Shown: positions 44,285 through 54,093 of the stretch, in pieces
How positions within the stretch are numbered: the stretch's first letter is position 1
Layout: every line of letters starts with the position of its first letter
From: Vibrio gigantis
Lineage (GTDB): Bacteria > Pseudomonadota > Gammaproteobacteria > Enterobacterales > Vibrionaceae
Length of the DNA stretch: 64,000 bases
NCBI RefSeq assembly: GCF_024347515.1
Contig: NZ_AP025492.1
Location: forward strand, 1,984,001 to 2,048,000
Direction of reading: 5' to 3'
Notes under the pieces: generated by a model
What the model was told of the DNA's origin: nothing
Database searches by the model: none
The model's input: the letters and a program-made list of their open reading frames with translations, nothing else
Made by a program: the position numbers and the translations under genes

Positions 44285-45049
44285 TTATTTGCTCAGGTTG
44301 TTCGGAAATACGTTCGTTTTGACTTCCGTAGCAAACTCATTTGCTGCGTCAAAGATAGTTTGGCTGCAATGGGCGTACTGTTTTGAAAACGGAGGCCATC
44401 GGTTACCAAGTCCAAGAGCATCATTGATCACTAATACTTGACCATCACAATCAGCACCCGCACCAATCCCAATAGTAGGGATGCTAATCTCTTGAGTAAT
44501 CGATTCGCCAAGTGAAGAAGGCATGTGCTCAAGCACCAACATAAACGCACCCGCTTCTTGAATCGCTTTTGCTTCTTCGCTTACGGTTTGAGCATCTTCA
44601 GCAGATTGCCCTACTTTCTTGAAGTTTGTTGCCGTTTGCGGAGTTAACCCCGTGTGACCAACAACTGGGATATTGTTTGCGACAAGGTGAGCAATAACAT
44701 CGAGTTTTGCACCTTCCAGTTTTATGCTGTCGGCACCAGCCTGCATCAGCCTTTTAGCATTAACTAACGCTACTTCAGGAGAACGATCGGTTAAGTATGG
44801 GAGGTCGCCAATAATGTGCGTATTTGGAGCACCGCGACGCACTGCCCCTACATGATATTCCATGTGCTCAATGGTCACATCTCGCGTACTGCTAAAACCC
44901 ATTTCAACCATGCCGACAGTATCACCAACAAGAATAATAGGTATCCCAGCAGATTCAATACTTGCAGCCACAGGGAATGTATAAGCGGTCAACATCGGAA
45001 TACGTTGTTTCCCTTTCATTTCCATAAAAGAACTTGGAGTGTGTTTCAT
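44285..45049 (-). CDS. panB: PanB-like ketopantoate hydroxymethyltransferase
   Basis: A 254-residue TIM-barrel protein with LVGDTVGMV near 40, ADSIKLEGA near 105, VVGHTGLTPQ near 124 and IPTIGIGAGADCDGQVLV near 190, all hallmarks of PanB, which makes ketopantoate from ketoisovalerate in pantothenate synthesis. There is no panC beside it, as there is in the usual panBC pair, and several residues differ from canonical PanB (TAYTFPVAA), so it may be a second, diverged copy. Confidence 0.8.
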   Translation of the reverse strand: MKHTPSSFMEMKGKQRIPMLTAYTFPVAASIESAGIPIILVGDTVGMVEMGFSSTRDVTIEHMEYHVGAVRRGAPNTHIIGDLPYLTDRSPEVALVNAKRLMQAGADSIKLEGAKLDVIAHLVANNIPVVGHTGLTPQTATNFKKVGQSAEDAQTVSEEAKAIQEAGAFMLVLEHMPSSLGESITQEISIPTIGIGAGADCDGQVLVINDALGLGNRWPPFSKQYAHCSQTIFDAANEFATEVKTNVFPNNLSK

Positions 45050-45257
45050 GTTCTTGCTCTCATAAAATCATGCGTTATTAAAACACTGATGCTATTAGTT
45101 TTAATTGAGCTATGGAAGAGAAAATCTGGTGTTAACTAAAAACCACAAATTAGGTTCAATTCAACAAATGCGTTTAGTTAGTGGACGTTAAACCAACGAA
45201 GAGTGATGATTAAAACGAACTGAGTTTTCGTCTATAAATCCGTAACCCAATCTTAAA

Positions 45258-45644
45258 CTATGTGTAGTGGCTCAAATGCTTCTCTATAAACTCGTTATCT
45301 GCACGATAAAAATCATCAAGAGGAATCGCTGAGGGCTCTAGCCAATAGAATGTTTGCTGTCTTTCTGCGTCGACCATTTCAGGCTCATCATTGTGATCCG
45401 CACTCAAAACTACATAGTGAATTTGACCACCGAAGTCGTTCTGCCCTTGATGAGTGCCGAGGAGTTGTAAATCTTTGAGACCTGTTTCTTCCCACAACTC
45501 TCTAATTGCGGCTTCGCGCCCCGATTCTCCGGGATCAACTGAACCTCCAGGGAACTCAAAAACCATACCTTGGCGATGTCTAAAACGCTTTTGGATTAAG
45601 ACTTTCCCTTCTCTTACAACCACAGCCATAGCTATGTTTTTCAT
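45258..45644 (-). CDS. NUDIX hydrolase (MutT-like)
   Basis: A 128-residue protein from MKNIAMAVVVREGKV; AAGGAAA lies 5 bases ahead of this ATG. The Nudix box is complete: GGSVDPGESGREAAIRELWE then ETG, near 35-57. These enzymes hydrolyse nucleoside diphosphates linked to other groups, including oxidised dNTPs. It borders the last cassette of the array but carries no attC. Confidence 0.88.
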   Translation of the reverse strand: MKNIAMAVVVREGKVLIQKRFRHRQGMVFEFPGGSVDPGESGREAAIRELWEETGLKDLQLLGTHQGQNDFGGQIHYVVLSADHNDEPEMVDAERQQTFYWLEPSAIPLDDFYRADNEFIEKHLSHYT

Positions 45645-45741
45645 GTGAGTTTCCTTGTACTTCAAAAAGCACTTTAAACAAAATGAACTAAGAATAAGGA
45701 ATGCGCCTTAGGTATGCCGTTGTATTTGCACCAACTATTAA

Positions 45742-47058
45742 TTAACTTAAAAGAGACTCGCACTGGCTTAGCGATTGCTGCCTCCTCAGCATTAGGTATA
45801 AAGCCCATGTAATCATTGCGTCTAGAGTTATACCCAAGCCGAACATCAATCCGATAGTTTGAAGTGTAGGAACAAATATGCCGGTTTGATAACACACAAA
45901 AGCACCACCATAAAACACACTATTAACCGCCAAAGATTGATAGAGCATGAGGTCTGTTCGACCAATACCATAGAAGTAACTGTCTATGACATTGTTGAAG
46001 CTAAACACAACATAGAATCCGACTAACAACCATACTAAATCGATAATTGGACCTGAGTTCTTAACCCCCATTACACTAGATATTAAGCCATCCCACATCG
46101 GTATTGTGATAGCCCAAGCGACAATGACCCCCACAGTTAGCCAAAAGTAACCATTGACTCGTTCAATCGATAACCCTTGGTTGGTTGCAGCGTCTTGTTT
46201 CACTAACTGACCTAAAGCTAATATAGGAAGCAACAACCATCCCCAAATGAATTGATTCGCAACCCAGAATGTTCCGGCTTGTTGTACTTGGTTCACTAAT
46301 TGCAAAATCATTACAATAAAAGCGGCATTACGAACAAATGACTCTAGGCCTGACTTCCACCCAATGACTACCCACTCCTTTAGCCATATATTTTGATTTC
46401 GATTACTTTGCCCAAACTTAAGAGATACACCTAATCTAACAAGGTAAGTAATAGCGATTGCGGCGAGTATTAAATTGACAATAATATTGCTAAAAGCGAT
46501 ACCATGAACACCCAATTCAAAGGAAATTGGTAACTGGCTAACAAATAGAGCGTCGCACAAAATCGTTAGTATCATTTGTACGACTAACAACTTGTACAGA
46601 GTCTTCTTCTGATTTTTCAACACTAAAACTAACGATAAAAAGGCGTAAACACTAGAAAGTAATATAGCTAATGATTCCAATCGGATATATTGTATCGTCG
46701 TAGTGAACAGTTCTTTTTGTTGTTGCATTGCAGTAACAAAGATTGGCGTAAACCACAGGACAACAGCAGTGACTAAAAGATAACTTAATACTATAATTTT
46801 TAGTCCTAGACTAACCCTCTCTTGAAATTTTCTACCATCACTTACGACCTTACCAAAGATAAATGCTAGCGGAATGAATAACGCTTCATGGAGTACTTCA
46901 TAACCAACATTTAACCAAGCTACTTGCGCTGCGATGCTATATGTCCAAGGGCTTTCAATGCTTCCTAAAAAATAAATTCTAGTTGTCGCATAAATCAACG
47001 GAATAAAACTAGTAAGCATCAACACTAACCAGAGTTGATAATTAATTTTCTTGTTCAC
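45742..47058 (-). CDS. MATE-like multi-helix transporter, cassette gene
   Basis: A 438-residue membrane protein with about twelve hydrophobic helices, layout and motifs of the MATE/polysaccharide-flippase superfamily (VAWLNVGYEVLHEALFIPLA near 50; GVHGIAFSNIIVNLILAAIA near 185). Probably exports a drug or toxic compound with Na+ or H+. It is read from a GTG; the one at 47058 has AGGG 7 bases ahead. It is the last cassette of the array, and no clear attC follows it. Confidence 0.7.
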   Translation of the reverse strand: MNKKINYQLWLVLMLTSFIPLIYATTRIYFLGSIESPWTYSIAAQVAWLNVGYEVLHEALFIPLAFIFGKVVSDGRKFQERVSLGLKIIVLSYLLVTAVVLWFTPIFVTAMQQQKELFTTTIQYIRLESLAILLSSVYAFLSLVLVLKNQKKTLYKLLVVQMILTILCDALFVSQLPISFELGVHGIAFSNIIVNLILAAIAITYLVRLGVSLKFGQSNRNQNIWLKEWVVIGWKSGLESFVRNAAFIVMILQLVNQVQQAGTFWVANQFIWGWLLLPILALGQLVKQDAATNQGLSIERVNGYFWLTVGVIVAWAITIPMWDGLISSVMGVKNSGPIIDLVWLLVGFYVVFSFNNVIDSYFYGIGRTDLMLYQSLAVNSVFYGGAFVCYQTGIFVPTLQTIGLMFGLGITLDAMITWALYLMLRRQQSLSQCESLLS

Positions 47059-47099
47059 ACCCACACCCTAGAAGCTATTTTCGGATTTCTGACAAAAAC

Positions 47100-47218
47100 A
47101 TAACTGCGCGTCAAGCATTGAGCAACACAGTCTCTAAGCTTTAACAAGCCGTCTCAAACAATAAACGCAACGCATCATTAAAATGCCACGCATTGCGAAT
47201 CCCTCTTAAACAGTTTGT
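47100..47218 (-). repeat. attC site 5, split by IS110-group element A
   Basis: On the minus strand this attC begins at 48406-48401 (CATAACA), is interrupted by the IS, resumes at 47218 and ends TTGACGCGCAGTTAT at 47100. The joined sequence reads CTTAAACAGTTTGTTATG on the top strand. It closes the methyltransferase cassette. Confidence 0.8.
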
Positions 47219-47423
47219 ATGGATAATAAGCACTCCAATCGGGTAAGGCGAGGCCCAGACTTTAGCTGCAACTAAAGTTCTTCTATCTGGTAGTTCGATT
47301 AAACAATGGCTCCTCGATTGAGAGACCGGTAACAAGTACGAACGTCAGATAGAACTCCAAGCACCATACTCGAATAGTCTTCTGGGTCTCGAGCCCGCAT
47401 TTGCAAGCAAGAGTTAGCTTATT
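47219..47423 (+). ncRNA. Putative bridge RNA in left end of IS110 copy A
   Basis: Three stems are visible: 47250-47258 with 47382-47390; 47259-47265 with 47272-47278 (loop CTGCAA); 47281-47289 with 47346-47354, extended by 47293-47297 with 47339-47343. All three show compensatory changes in copy B. Loop segments TTAAACA (47299-47305) and TAACAA (47330-47335) match the two halves of the interrupted attC. IS110-group elements carry the bridge RNA in this position. Confidence 0.75.
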
Positions 47424-48380
47424 ATGAATACAAACACACTTCAAAACATTAATGTTGGCGTTGATACTGGTAAGTCACAATTAGACATCTATGTCCGTCC
47501 ACTCGACATTTACTTCACTGTACCAAACACCGATAAAGGCATCAGCGATGCCATTAAAATCATTAAGAAACACAAACCTCAACGCGTCGTCATCGAGGCT
47601 ACAGGTCGATTAGAAATGCCCTTCATACTCGCCTGTGATAAAGCCAAATTGCCTTATGTCGTTGCTAATCCACTACGTATTAAAAGGTTTGCTGAAGCCA
47701 TTGGTCAACGAGCTAAGAACGACCGTTTAGATGCCGCGCTCATCGCACATTATGCCGAACGAGTTCAGCCCGAACTTACCAAGCTAAAAAGCGAAAACAT
47801 ACGCCTTATGAGTGACTTAGTCACGAGGCGGAACCAACTACTCACCATGCAAACCATGGAAAGAAATCGACTACAAATATTACCAAAGAATATCGCATCC
47901 ACGATTTCTCCCATTCTTACTGCACTAAAAAACCAGATAGAAAAAGTCGAAGCAAAGATAACGAAACTGATTGATAGCTGCCCTGAGTATCAATCCAAAA
48001 ATACTATTCTACAAAGCATGCCAGGCGTTGGTAAAGTCCTTGCTGCCTCCTTAATCAGTAATGTGCCGGAGTTAGGCCTTATCACTAACAAACAAGCTTC
48101 TTCTCTCATTGGTGTCGCACCAATAACAAGAGAAAGTGGACGCTTTAAAGGAAAACGGATGATACAAGGAGGACGGGCTCAAGTTAGAACCGTTATGTAC
48201 ATGGCGATGATGTCGGCTATCCAATGCAACCCTGTATTTAAGGCTACTTATGAACGATTACTTGCGGCAGGAAAACCTGAAAAAGTAGCGATAGTTGCCT
48301 GCATGAGAAAGATGGTTGTGACACTCAATTCAATGCTAAGAGACGGCGCAATATGGGATAAAGATAGCGTCAAAAATTAA
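47424..48380 (+). CDS. IS110-family transposase, copy A
   Basis: A 318-residue DEDD recombinase: VGVDTGKSQLD near 12 (first Asp), [10 protein letters not shown] near 55 (Glu), KNDRLDAALIAHY near 97 (Asp pair), then the Tnp20 domain with QSMPGVGKVLAAS near 198 and [16 protein letters not shown] near 232 carrying the conserved serine. It is guided by a bridge RNA in the noncoding left end. It is about three-quarters identical to copy B by eye. Confidence 0.92.
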   Translation: MNTNTLQNINVGVDTGKSQLDIYVRPLDIYFTVPNTDKGISDAIKIIKKHKPQRVVIEATGRLEMPFILACDKAKLPYVVANPLRIKRFAEAIGQRAKNDRLDAALIAHYAERVQPELTKLKSENIRLMSDLVTRRNQLLTMQTMERNRLQILPKNIASTISPILTALKNQIEKVEAKITKLIDSCPEYQSKNTILQSMPGVGKVLAASLISNVPELGLITNKQASSLIGVAPITRESGRFKGKRMIQGGRAQVRTVMYMAMMSAIQCNPVFKATYERLLAAGKPEKVAIVACMRKMVVTLNSMLRDGAIWDKDSVKN

Positions 48381-48402
48381 TTATTGACGCCATAGTCTCT
48401 TG

Positions 48403-48999
48403 TTATGTACGTTTCACTGCGACCACGGAATATGTATGCCAATGCTTCATTCTACCCAATGAAGTTTTCGCTGTTTCATCACGTTCAAAGAACCTGACTA
48501 TTTCAAAGCCTGAGAACAAAGCCTTTACTTCTGATTCCGACAACGATGTTGTAGGGCTACGATAGTTGTTAGCCCAACTGTCTTTGAAGCCCATGAAGTC
48601 ACCAGCAAACACCCCACCGATTTCAATTGAAGATCTGATGTTGCTCCAAGTCGATGCAAATTGGTTTGGGTCAGCGAAGAACAAACTGGAGTTTGCGATA
48701 ACTACACCAGACTTTGGATAGTCGAACGACTCAAACGAGGACGCTGAAATATCCACTAATGACTTTGACCCGAACCTATCTCTACAAATAGCGACTGAAT
48801 CAGGATTAATATCGAAGCCATGAACTTGATAACCCTGTTGATCGAGGTATTCGATATCGCTGCCAGTTCCACAACCACAGTCAGTGGCTACTTTGAGGTT
48901 TGATTCATTGAGTCTGACAGCAAATTCAGTACGTTTTGAATGTGGGCGAGATAGTGCCTTTTCGTAGTACTGACGCCAAATTTCAGCATTTTCATCCAT
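48403..48999 (-). CDS. SAM-dependent methyltransferase, cassette gene
   Basis: A 198-residue class I methyltransferase from MDENAEIWRQYYEKAL. Motif I is DCGCGTGSDIEYL near 41-53, with HGFDINPDS near 61 for the SAM ribose. The acceptor is unknown; TehB-like and small-molecule enzymes share this shape. The ATG at 48999 is chosen because upstream codons lie in attC. Its stop codon TAA is part of the attC remnant, as is usual in tightly packed cassettes. Confidence 0.8.
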   Translation of the reverse strand: MDENAEIWRQYYEKALSRPHSKRTEFAVRLNESNLKVATDCGCGTGSDIEYLDQQGYQVHGFDINPDSVAICRDRFGSKSLVDISASSFESFDYPKSGVVIANSSLFFADPNQFASTWSNIRSSIEIGGVFAGDFMGFKDSWANNYRSPTTSLSESEVKALFSGFEIVRFFERDETAKTSLGRMKHWHTYSVVAVKRT

Positions 49000-49025
49000 A
49001 AATTTCTGATTTTCCGTAAAAGTAC

Positions 49026-49144
49026 ATAACGCCCAATTAAGGTGTGAAGCACACAACCACGACACTCAATTTGATCGCCGTAAACACTGAATTTAACTAA
49101 AACCAAAAATGCCAAGGGTGCTGAATCACTCTTAAATTGTTTGT
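49026..49144 (-). repeat. attC site 4, split by IS110-group element B
   Basis: Minus-strand attC that starts at about 50332 (CATAACAAA), is split by the IS, resumes at 49144 and ends CCTTAATTGGGCGTTAT at 49026. It closes the two-gene SLATT cassette. Confidence 0.85.
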
Positions 49145-50306
<1,162 letters not shown>

Positions 50307-50337
50307 TCATTGACGCCATAGTCGTTTGTTATGTTTG

Positions 50338-50565
50338 CTACTTCCTTGGCCATGGGTTGTCAGGTTCGACATGAATCATTGGAGCTTCTTCTCCTGCACC
50401 CAAGTCTACCTCTGAGCCCTCAAAAACTCTGCCACGCCAGTGACCTTTGCGATACGAACCTTTTGAGAATGCTACTTTTTGTAGAGCTCGTTGCCTTCTG
50501 CCTTTCATGCCACCTTGAGGCTTGTGTGCTCCAGGCTTACCTTTATTATCTTCGTGCTGTCCCAT
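50338..50565 (-). CDS. Small basic protein, second gene of SLATT cassette
   Basis: A 75-residue, glycine- and lysine-rich protein from MGQHEDNKGKPGAHKPQGG, with a basic middle (KGRRQRALQKVAFSKGSYRK) and an acidic tail. It starts two bases after the SLATT-like gene stop and uses a ribosome site inside that gene, so both are made together. It looks disordered and may bind nucleic acid or its partner. The family is not known to me. Confidence 0.6.
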   Translation of the reverse strand: MGQHEDNKGKPGAHKPQGGMKGRRQRALQKVAFSKGSYRKGHWRGRVFEGSEVDLGAGEEAPMIHVEPDNPWPRK

Positions 50566-50567
50566 AA

Positions 50568-51110
50568 TTATGACTCCGGAATGTAGAAATTTGAAATTGG
50601 AAATGCTGACAATACCTCTTGCTCGCACTCCTGCTTCACCTTCTTGTTTTCAGTACTTTCCGGTGTTTTTGCTACCAAAGCTGAGTGTTTAGCCAGAATT
50701 TTCTTGAATTGGGTTTGATGAGTTGGCTTATATGATTGCTCTGTAGCAATTGAGGTTCTTAATTGAGATAACTCAAACGACAACACTCGATATTCAGCAA
50801 GCACTTCCTCATAAAGTCGTACTCTTTTCGTTATTCCCACAATGGGCTTGAGTACAGATATAACAGCTGCCGTAATTAAGAACCCTTGCCAAAAGTGACT
50901 ACCAAGACCATCACTCCAAACCGTAAGGCTCGCAATAGCCGAAGTTGACGCTGTCGCTGCAATGAAAAACTCCATTGTATTGTTGATAACGACATACTTT
51001 TTAAGCCTGCGACCAAAATATTTTTCATTGAGCTTCGCTGTTCTAAGCAAGTCATATACCTGCCAAACTGGATGTTCCTTGGTACTCAAATTTTTACTCC
51101 TTGTAAACAT
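50568..51110 (-). CDS. SLATT-like two-TM membrane protein, cassette gene
   Basis: A 180-residue protein from MFTRSKNLSTKEH; its ATG lies in the attC end (GTTATG). Two membrane segments (about 48-66 and 74-92) are followed by a cytosolic helix (RVRLYEEVLAEYRVLSFEL), the layout of SLATT/S-2TM effectors that form membrane pores in nucleotide-signalling and other defence systems. No nucleotide synthase is beside it, so it may work with the small downstream protein. Confidence 0.55.
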   Translation of the reverse strand: MFTRSKNLSTKEHPVWQVYDLLRTAKLNEKYFGRRLKKYVVINNTMEFFIAATASTSAIASLTVWSDGLGSHFWQGFLITAAVISVLKPIVGITKRVRLYEEVLAEYRVLSFELSQLRTSIATEQSYKPTHQTQFKKILAKHSALVAKTPESTENKKVKQECEQEVLSAFPISNFYIPES

Positions 51111-51210
51111 AACGCCTGCCATAATGTGTACCCCACTGAGCCAACAAAGCGCACCATACTCCATACCAAAACCGCCGAATACAAAGCATCACATTGATGG
51201 CTTTGTTATG
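51109..51210 (-). repeat. attC site 3, intact
   Basis: On the minus strand it starts CATAACAAAGCCATCAATGTG at 51210 and ends CATTATGGCAGGCGTTAT at 51109. It is the attC of the 51213-51848 cassette. Confidence 0.85.
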
Positions 51211-51212
51211 TA

Positions 51213-51848
51213 TCAACCAAAAGTGAGACCATGTTTTTCGTTAAATGCAACAATATCATTGATGTTGTGAAAGATAGCGGTAACGAATTTCTTCAATTTT
51301 TTATTGAATACTAAAATCATACCACCGAATCCGCCGCCTGAGCCTCCTGAACCATCATCAAGACTTGCTAAGTATCTGAGATAACATTCAAAATCAACAA
51401 ATTCAATTCCGATAAAACCATCAATAAAATCTTCAATAAAGTCTTCAGCGTCCATCTGCGCAAATCCATCAAAAGTTTTACCAAATAACGGACCGACTTT
51501 AGATATATATCTATCCAAATTCACATTAATACTATCGCAATCTTTATCTCTCCATGATATAAAATGGCCATCATATGAGTTTTGTTGATGACTCAATGGG
51601 ATCTCTTCACATAGTTTTTTTCTTAATGGTTTTTCTTTTTCTCTCCGTATCTCTGTCTCAAACTCTTTAAACTCTATAAGGACACACTTAGTACCAACAC
51701 TTGCAAAGTAGTCAGCATATAACCTATCTAACCCCCCATTTAGCTCGCCGCTAGCATAGTGGTAATACTTACCATAACGTTTATCCAATTGATGCTTTAA
51801 TTTTTCTGAAAAACATCGCTGAACAATTTGTTCACCAATTTTACTCAT
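51213..51848 (-). CDS. Possible PD-(D/E)xK nuclease-like protein, cassette gene
   Basis: A 211-residue protein from MSKIGEQIVQRCF; GGAGG precedes the ATG, and upstream codons belong to the neighbouring IS. LDRLYADYFASVG near 40 followed by CVLIEFKEFE near 55 resembles the D...(E)xK core of restriction-type nucleases. A glycine-rich loop (GGSGGGFGGM) follows near 180. The nuclease call is tentative; other functions are possible. Confidence 0.5.
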   Translation of the reverse strand: MSKIGEQIVQRCFSEKLKHQLDKRYGKYYHYASGELNGGLDRLYADYFASVGTKCVLIEFKEFETEIRREKEKPLRKKLCEEIPLSHQQNSYDGHFISWRDKDCDSINVNLDRYISKVGPLFGKTFDGFAQMDAEDFIEDFIDGFIGIEFVDFECYLRYLASLDDGSGGSGGGFGGMILVFNKKLKKFVTAIFHNINDIVAFNEKHGLTFG

Positions 51849-51936
51849 TATTCCTCCAATACATAACGAATGACATGGATTCCCCCTACCGAGGATCTGC
51901 CACACTTGTGTGGTACTTAAATGCATCGGAGGCACC

Positions 51937-52962
51937 ATGTCTGATTATTCTTATTTCTGCGGTATCGACCTAGCTAAAAACCACTTTAGTCTTCATGCCG
52001 TAGACCAAAATGGTAAGGTCATACTTCATAAGTCAGTAACCCGCTCTAAACTGCTGACTACAATAGCAAATATGCCACTCATGCGTATAGGCGTCGAAGC
52101 GTGTGGTGGTGCACATTATTGGGCAAGAACACTCAATAAACTGGGTCACGACGCCCGTATCATGGCCGTTAAATACGTGGTTCCTTATCGAACTAAAGGG
52201 AAGAACGACCTTAATGATGCAGTCGCCATATGCGAAGCTGTTCAGCGTCCATCAACTCGCTTTGTACCCGTAAAATCCCCCGAGCAACAAGCCATCCTAT
52301 CGGTACATAGAATGAGAGAGCATTGGGTTCGTGAACGCACCGCGCTTATGAATCGCATGCGTGCCCTGCTTTCTGAATTCGGATTAATCATTCCTGTTGG
52401 TCGCTCTTCATTGATGAAACAGGTTCCCTTAATGCTCGAAGATGCAGAAAATGAACTGCCACACCTCGCAAAAACGGTGATTGCCGATTCTTATCACCAC
52501 CTTGACGAACTCAATCAACTTATCGCCGATACTGAACAAGTCTTCGATTCTTTTGCTAAGGTCAGTGCTAATGTTCAACGAGTGATGACGGTTCGAGGTA
52601 TCGGGCCGCAAACTGCAACAGCGATACTCGCTTCGATAGGCAATGGCTCTCAATTTGATAAAAGTCGCGATTTCTCTGCCTGGCTAGGCTTAGTACCAAA
52701 GCAATATTCCACAGGGGGGAAACCTCGCTTAGGCCGGATAACCAAACACGGCGACAAATACTTACGAACACTATTAGTTCACGGCGCAAGGACCGTAATT
52801 GCCAACCTTGGCGACAAGCAAGATAAGTTAAGTCAGTGGTGTCGAGGCGTTCTAGAGCGGAGAGGTATGAACCGAGCGATAGTGGCACTTGCCGCGAAGA
52901 ACGCACGAATTATATGGTCGCTTTTACACAATCAAACCGAATATGAAAACTATGCTGCTTAA
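51937..52962 (+). CDS. IS1111-group transposase
   Basis: A 341-residue DEDD/Tnp20 recombinase from MSDYSYFCGIDLAKNHF; GGAGG lies before this ATG. Catalytic residues: CGIDLAK near 8, GVEACGG near 54, GKNDLNDAVAI near 92, and the Tnp20 part with TVRGIGPQTATAILA near 218 and LGLVPKQYSTGGKPRLGRI near 250 with the conserved serine. All look intact. It is transcribed opposite to the cassettes. Confidence 0.92.
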   Translation: MSDYSYFCGIDLAKNHFSLHAVDQNGKVILHKSVTRSKLLTTIANMPLMRIGVEACGGAHYWARTLNKLGHDARIMAVKYVVPYRTKGKNDLNDAVAICEAVQRPSTRFVPVKSPEQQAILSVHRMREHWVRERTALMNRMRALLSEFGLIIPVGRSSLMKQVPLMLEDAENELPHLAKTVIADSYHHLDELNQLIADTEQVFDSFAKVSANVQRVMTVRGIGPQTATAILASIGNGSQFDKSRDFSAWLGLVPKQYSTGGKPRLGRITKHGDKYLRTLLVHGARTVIANLGDKQDKLSQWCRGVLERRGMNRAIVALAAKNARIIWSLLHNQTEYENYAA

Positions 52963-53222
52963 GTAAAAACCTAAGCAGCATAAAGAGTTAAACCCACCGG
53001 GTCATTGCAGACGCTAATGATGGAGATAGGTTAAGACCACTTGCGGAGAGCCTGTTAATGCGGCGGACACACTAGATGTCATCTAACGAATAAGGCACCG
53101 CAGTCGCGCAAAGTCATCAGGGCCACGACGTATGCGAATCGTCGATAAGTAGGCCGAATGTAGAGCGGCAGTCCAAACCAATCAACATAAGTTTAGCGGA
53201 TGTTTGACAACCTGGGGGGAAT
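52963..53222 (+). ncRNA. Putative seekRNA/bridge RNA in right end of IS1111-group element
   Basis: The 260-base noncoding right end lies downstream of the transposase, where IS1111-type elements encode their guide RNA. TTAATGCGGCG (53055-53065) is an 11-base exact match to the minus strand of the interrupted attC (joined target CGCCGCATTAA). TAACGAAT (53084-53091) matches the left junction at 51864-51871. The matches are seen; the RNA is inferred. Confidence 0.75.
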
Positions 53223-53230
53223 CCATGTAG

Positions 53231-53349
53231 CCGCATTAAGTGGTGAGCAACGCAGACCACTGAACCTAAAGTATGATGCCGTAAACACCAAAGTTGAAGC
53301 AAACCGAAAATGCCAAGCGTTGGGAATCAGTCTTAAATGCTTTGTTATA
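53231..53349 (-). repeat. attC site 2, split by the IS1111-group element
   Basis: Minus-strand attC beginning TATAACAAAGCATTTAAG at 53349 and ending CTTAATGCGG at 53231, completed by CGTTAT at 51868-51863 beyond the IS. It closes the HEPN-like cassette. Confidence 0.85.
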
Positions 53350-53353
53350 AATA

Positions 53354-53950
53354 CTACTTCGCCAATTCTGGAAATATACGCTCTACTTCGTTTCTCAAAG
53401 GCGCAAAGAAGAACTTTTTACCAAGTAGAACCAAACACTCCGCTTCAGGATCTAACAATTTGAAGATATTTCCTACCGGGTCGTCGGCTAACTCGTGTGA
53501 ACCGATTATTGGTGTTGGGAAGAAATAGCCCGCCATTTGACTTAATAAATATGTGTCCATTTTTTCATCAAAGTGCTCCCATGCATTTCTCAGTTCTCGA
53601 TTAGCTAAAGGCGACTCATCTGTAAGGTTGTAGAGTTTCTTCAAGTACTCACCTCGCTGCATACGAAGTGCTTTTTGCTGCTTGTCTTTTTTACGACCAG
53701 CAGGTGAAGGCCAAAAGTACCGTGATAAAGCACCAACATGAATTATAGCTTCTTGTACTTCACTAATGAGTACTGATGCATCGTCAGTTTGACTTAGTAA
53801 ATAATCGTATTGTTTGAAGGCAGCAATAGCCCTTTCGGCCGAGTAACGAACTGAGTATGTGTAAAAAGGGTTGTGCATAGGCTGAACACCGCCACATTCG
53901 AGTGTAAGTGCAGCTCTTCTTTCTAGCTCTTCATCATCAATTTCTACCAC
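53354..53950 (-). CDS. HEPN-like protein, cassette gene
   Basis: A 198-residue helical protein from MVEIDDEELERRAALTL. The segment NRELRNAWEHFDEK near 118-131 has the RxxxxH pattern of HEPN nucleases with the usual N after R. An R-x-F-W-P motif (SRYFWPSP) precedes it. It may cleave RNA in stress or phage response, or be a non-catalytic HEPN. It is a single-gene cassette with attC 4 bases from its stop. Confidence 0.55.
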   Translation of the reverse strand: MVEIDDEELERRAALTLECGGVQPMHNPFYTYSVRYSAERAIAAFKQYDYLLSQTDDASVLISEVQEAIIHVGALSRYFWPSPAGRKKDKQQKALRMQRGEYLKKLYNLTDESPLANRELRNAWEHFDEKMDTYLLSQMAGYFFPTPIIGSHELADDPVGNIFKLLDPEAECLVLLGKKFFFAPLRNEVERIFPELAK

Positions 53951-53967
53951 GATACTTCCTCGTATTT

Positions 53968-54089
53968 ATAACGCCTGCTTAAGTTGTGAGTGACGCACCA
54001 CTGAACCTAACTTGGACACCTTAATCACATAAACCTAAATTAACACCAAAAGTGCCGTTCGTTACGAATCGACTTGAAGCGTTTGTTAG
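53968..54089 (-). repeat. attC site 1, intact
   Basis: On the minus strand it begins CTAACAAACGCTTCAAG at 54089 and ends CTTAAGCAGGCGTTAT at 53968, about 122 bases. It is the attC of the trypco2-like cassette and the best-preserved one in the window. Confidence 0.88.
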
Positions 54090-54093
54090 AAAT

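Larger units (their letters stand above)
47219..48400 (+). mobile_element. IS110-group insertion sequence, copy A
   Basis: About 1,182 bases with one transposase gene and a 205-base noncoding left end. It has no terminal inverted repeats, as usual for this group. Its ends (ATGGATAATAAG left, GACGCCATAGTC right) are shared with copy B. It lies within the R''-like box of attC 5. Confidence 0.85.
51869..53230 (+). mobile_element. IS1111-group (IS110 family) insertion sequence in an attC
   Basis: About 1,362 bases. Subterminal inverted repeats are visible: ACATGGATTCCCCC at 51873-51886 and its complement at 53216-53229, as in the IS1111 subgroup. It lies between ATAACG (51863-51868) and CCGCATTAAG (53231-53240); joining these restores a normal attC end. 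Members of this subgroup are known to insert into attC sites. Confidence 0.88.

Noticed and set aside
45660-45741. A sixth attC after the MATE-like cassette
   Set aside because: CCTAAGGCGC resembles an attC fragment, but no matching TAACAAA end and no core spacing are found.
47141-47335. 64-codon minus-strand frame across the IS110 left end
   Set aside because: It is antisense to the putative bridge RNA and spans an attC/IS junction, so it cannot be a native gene.
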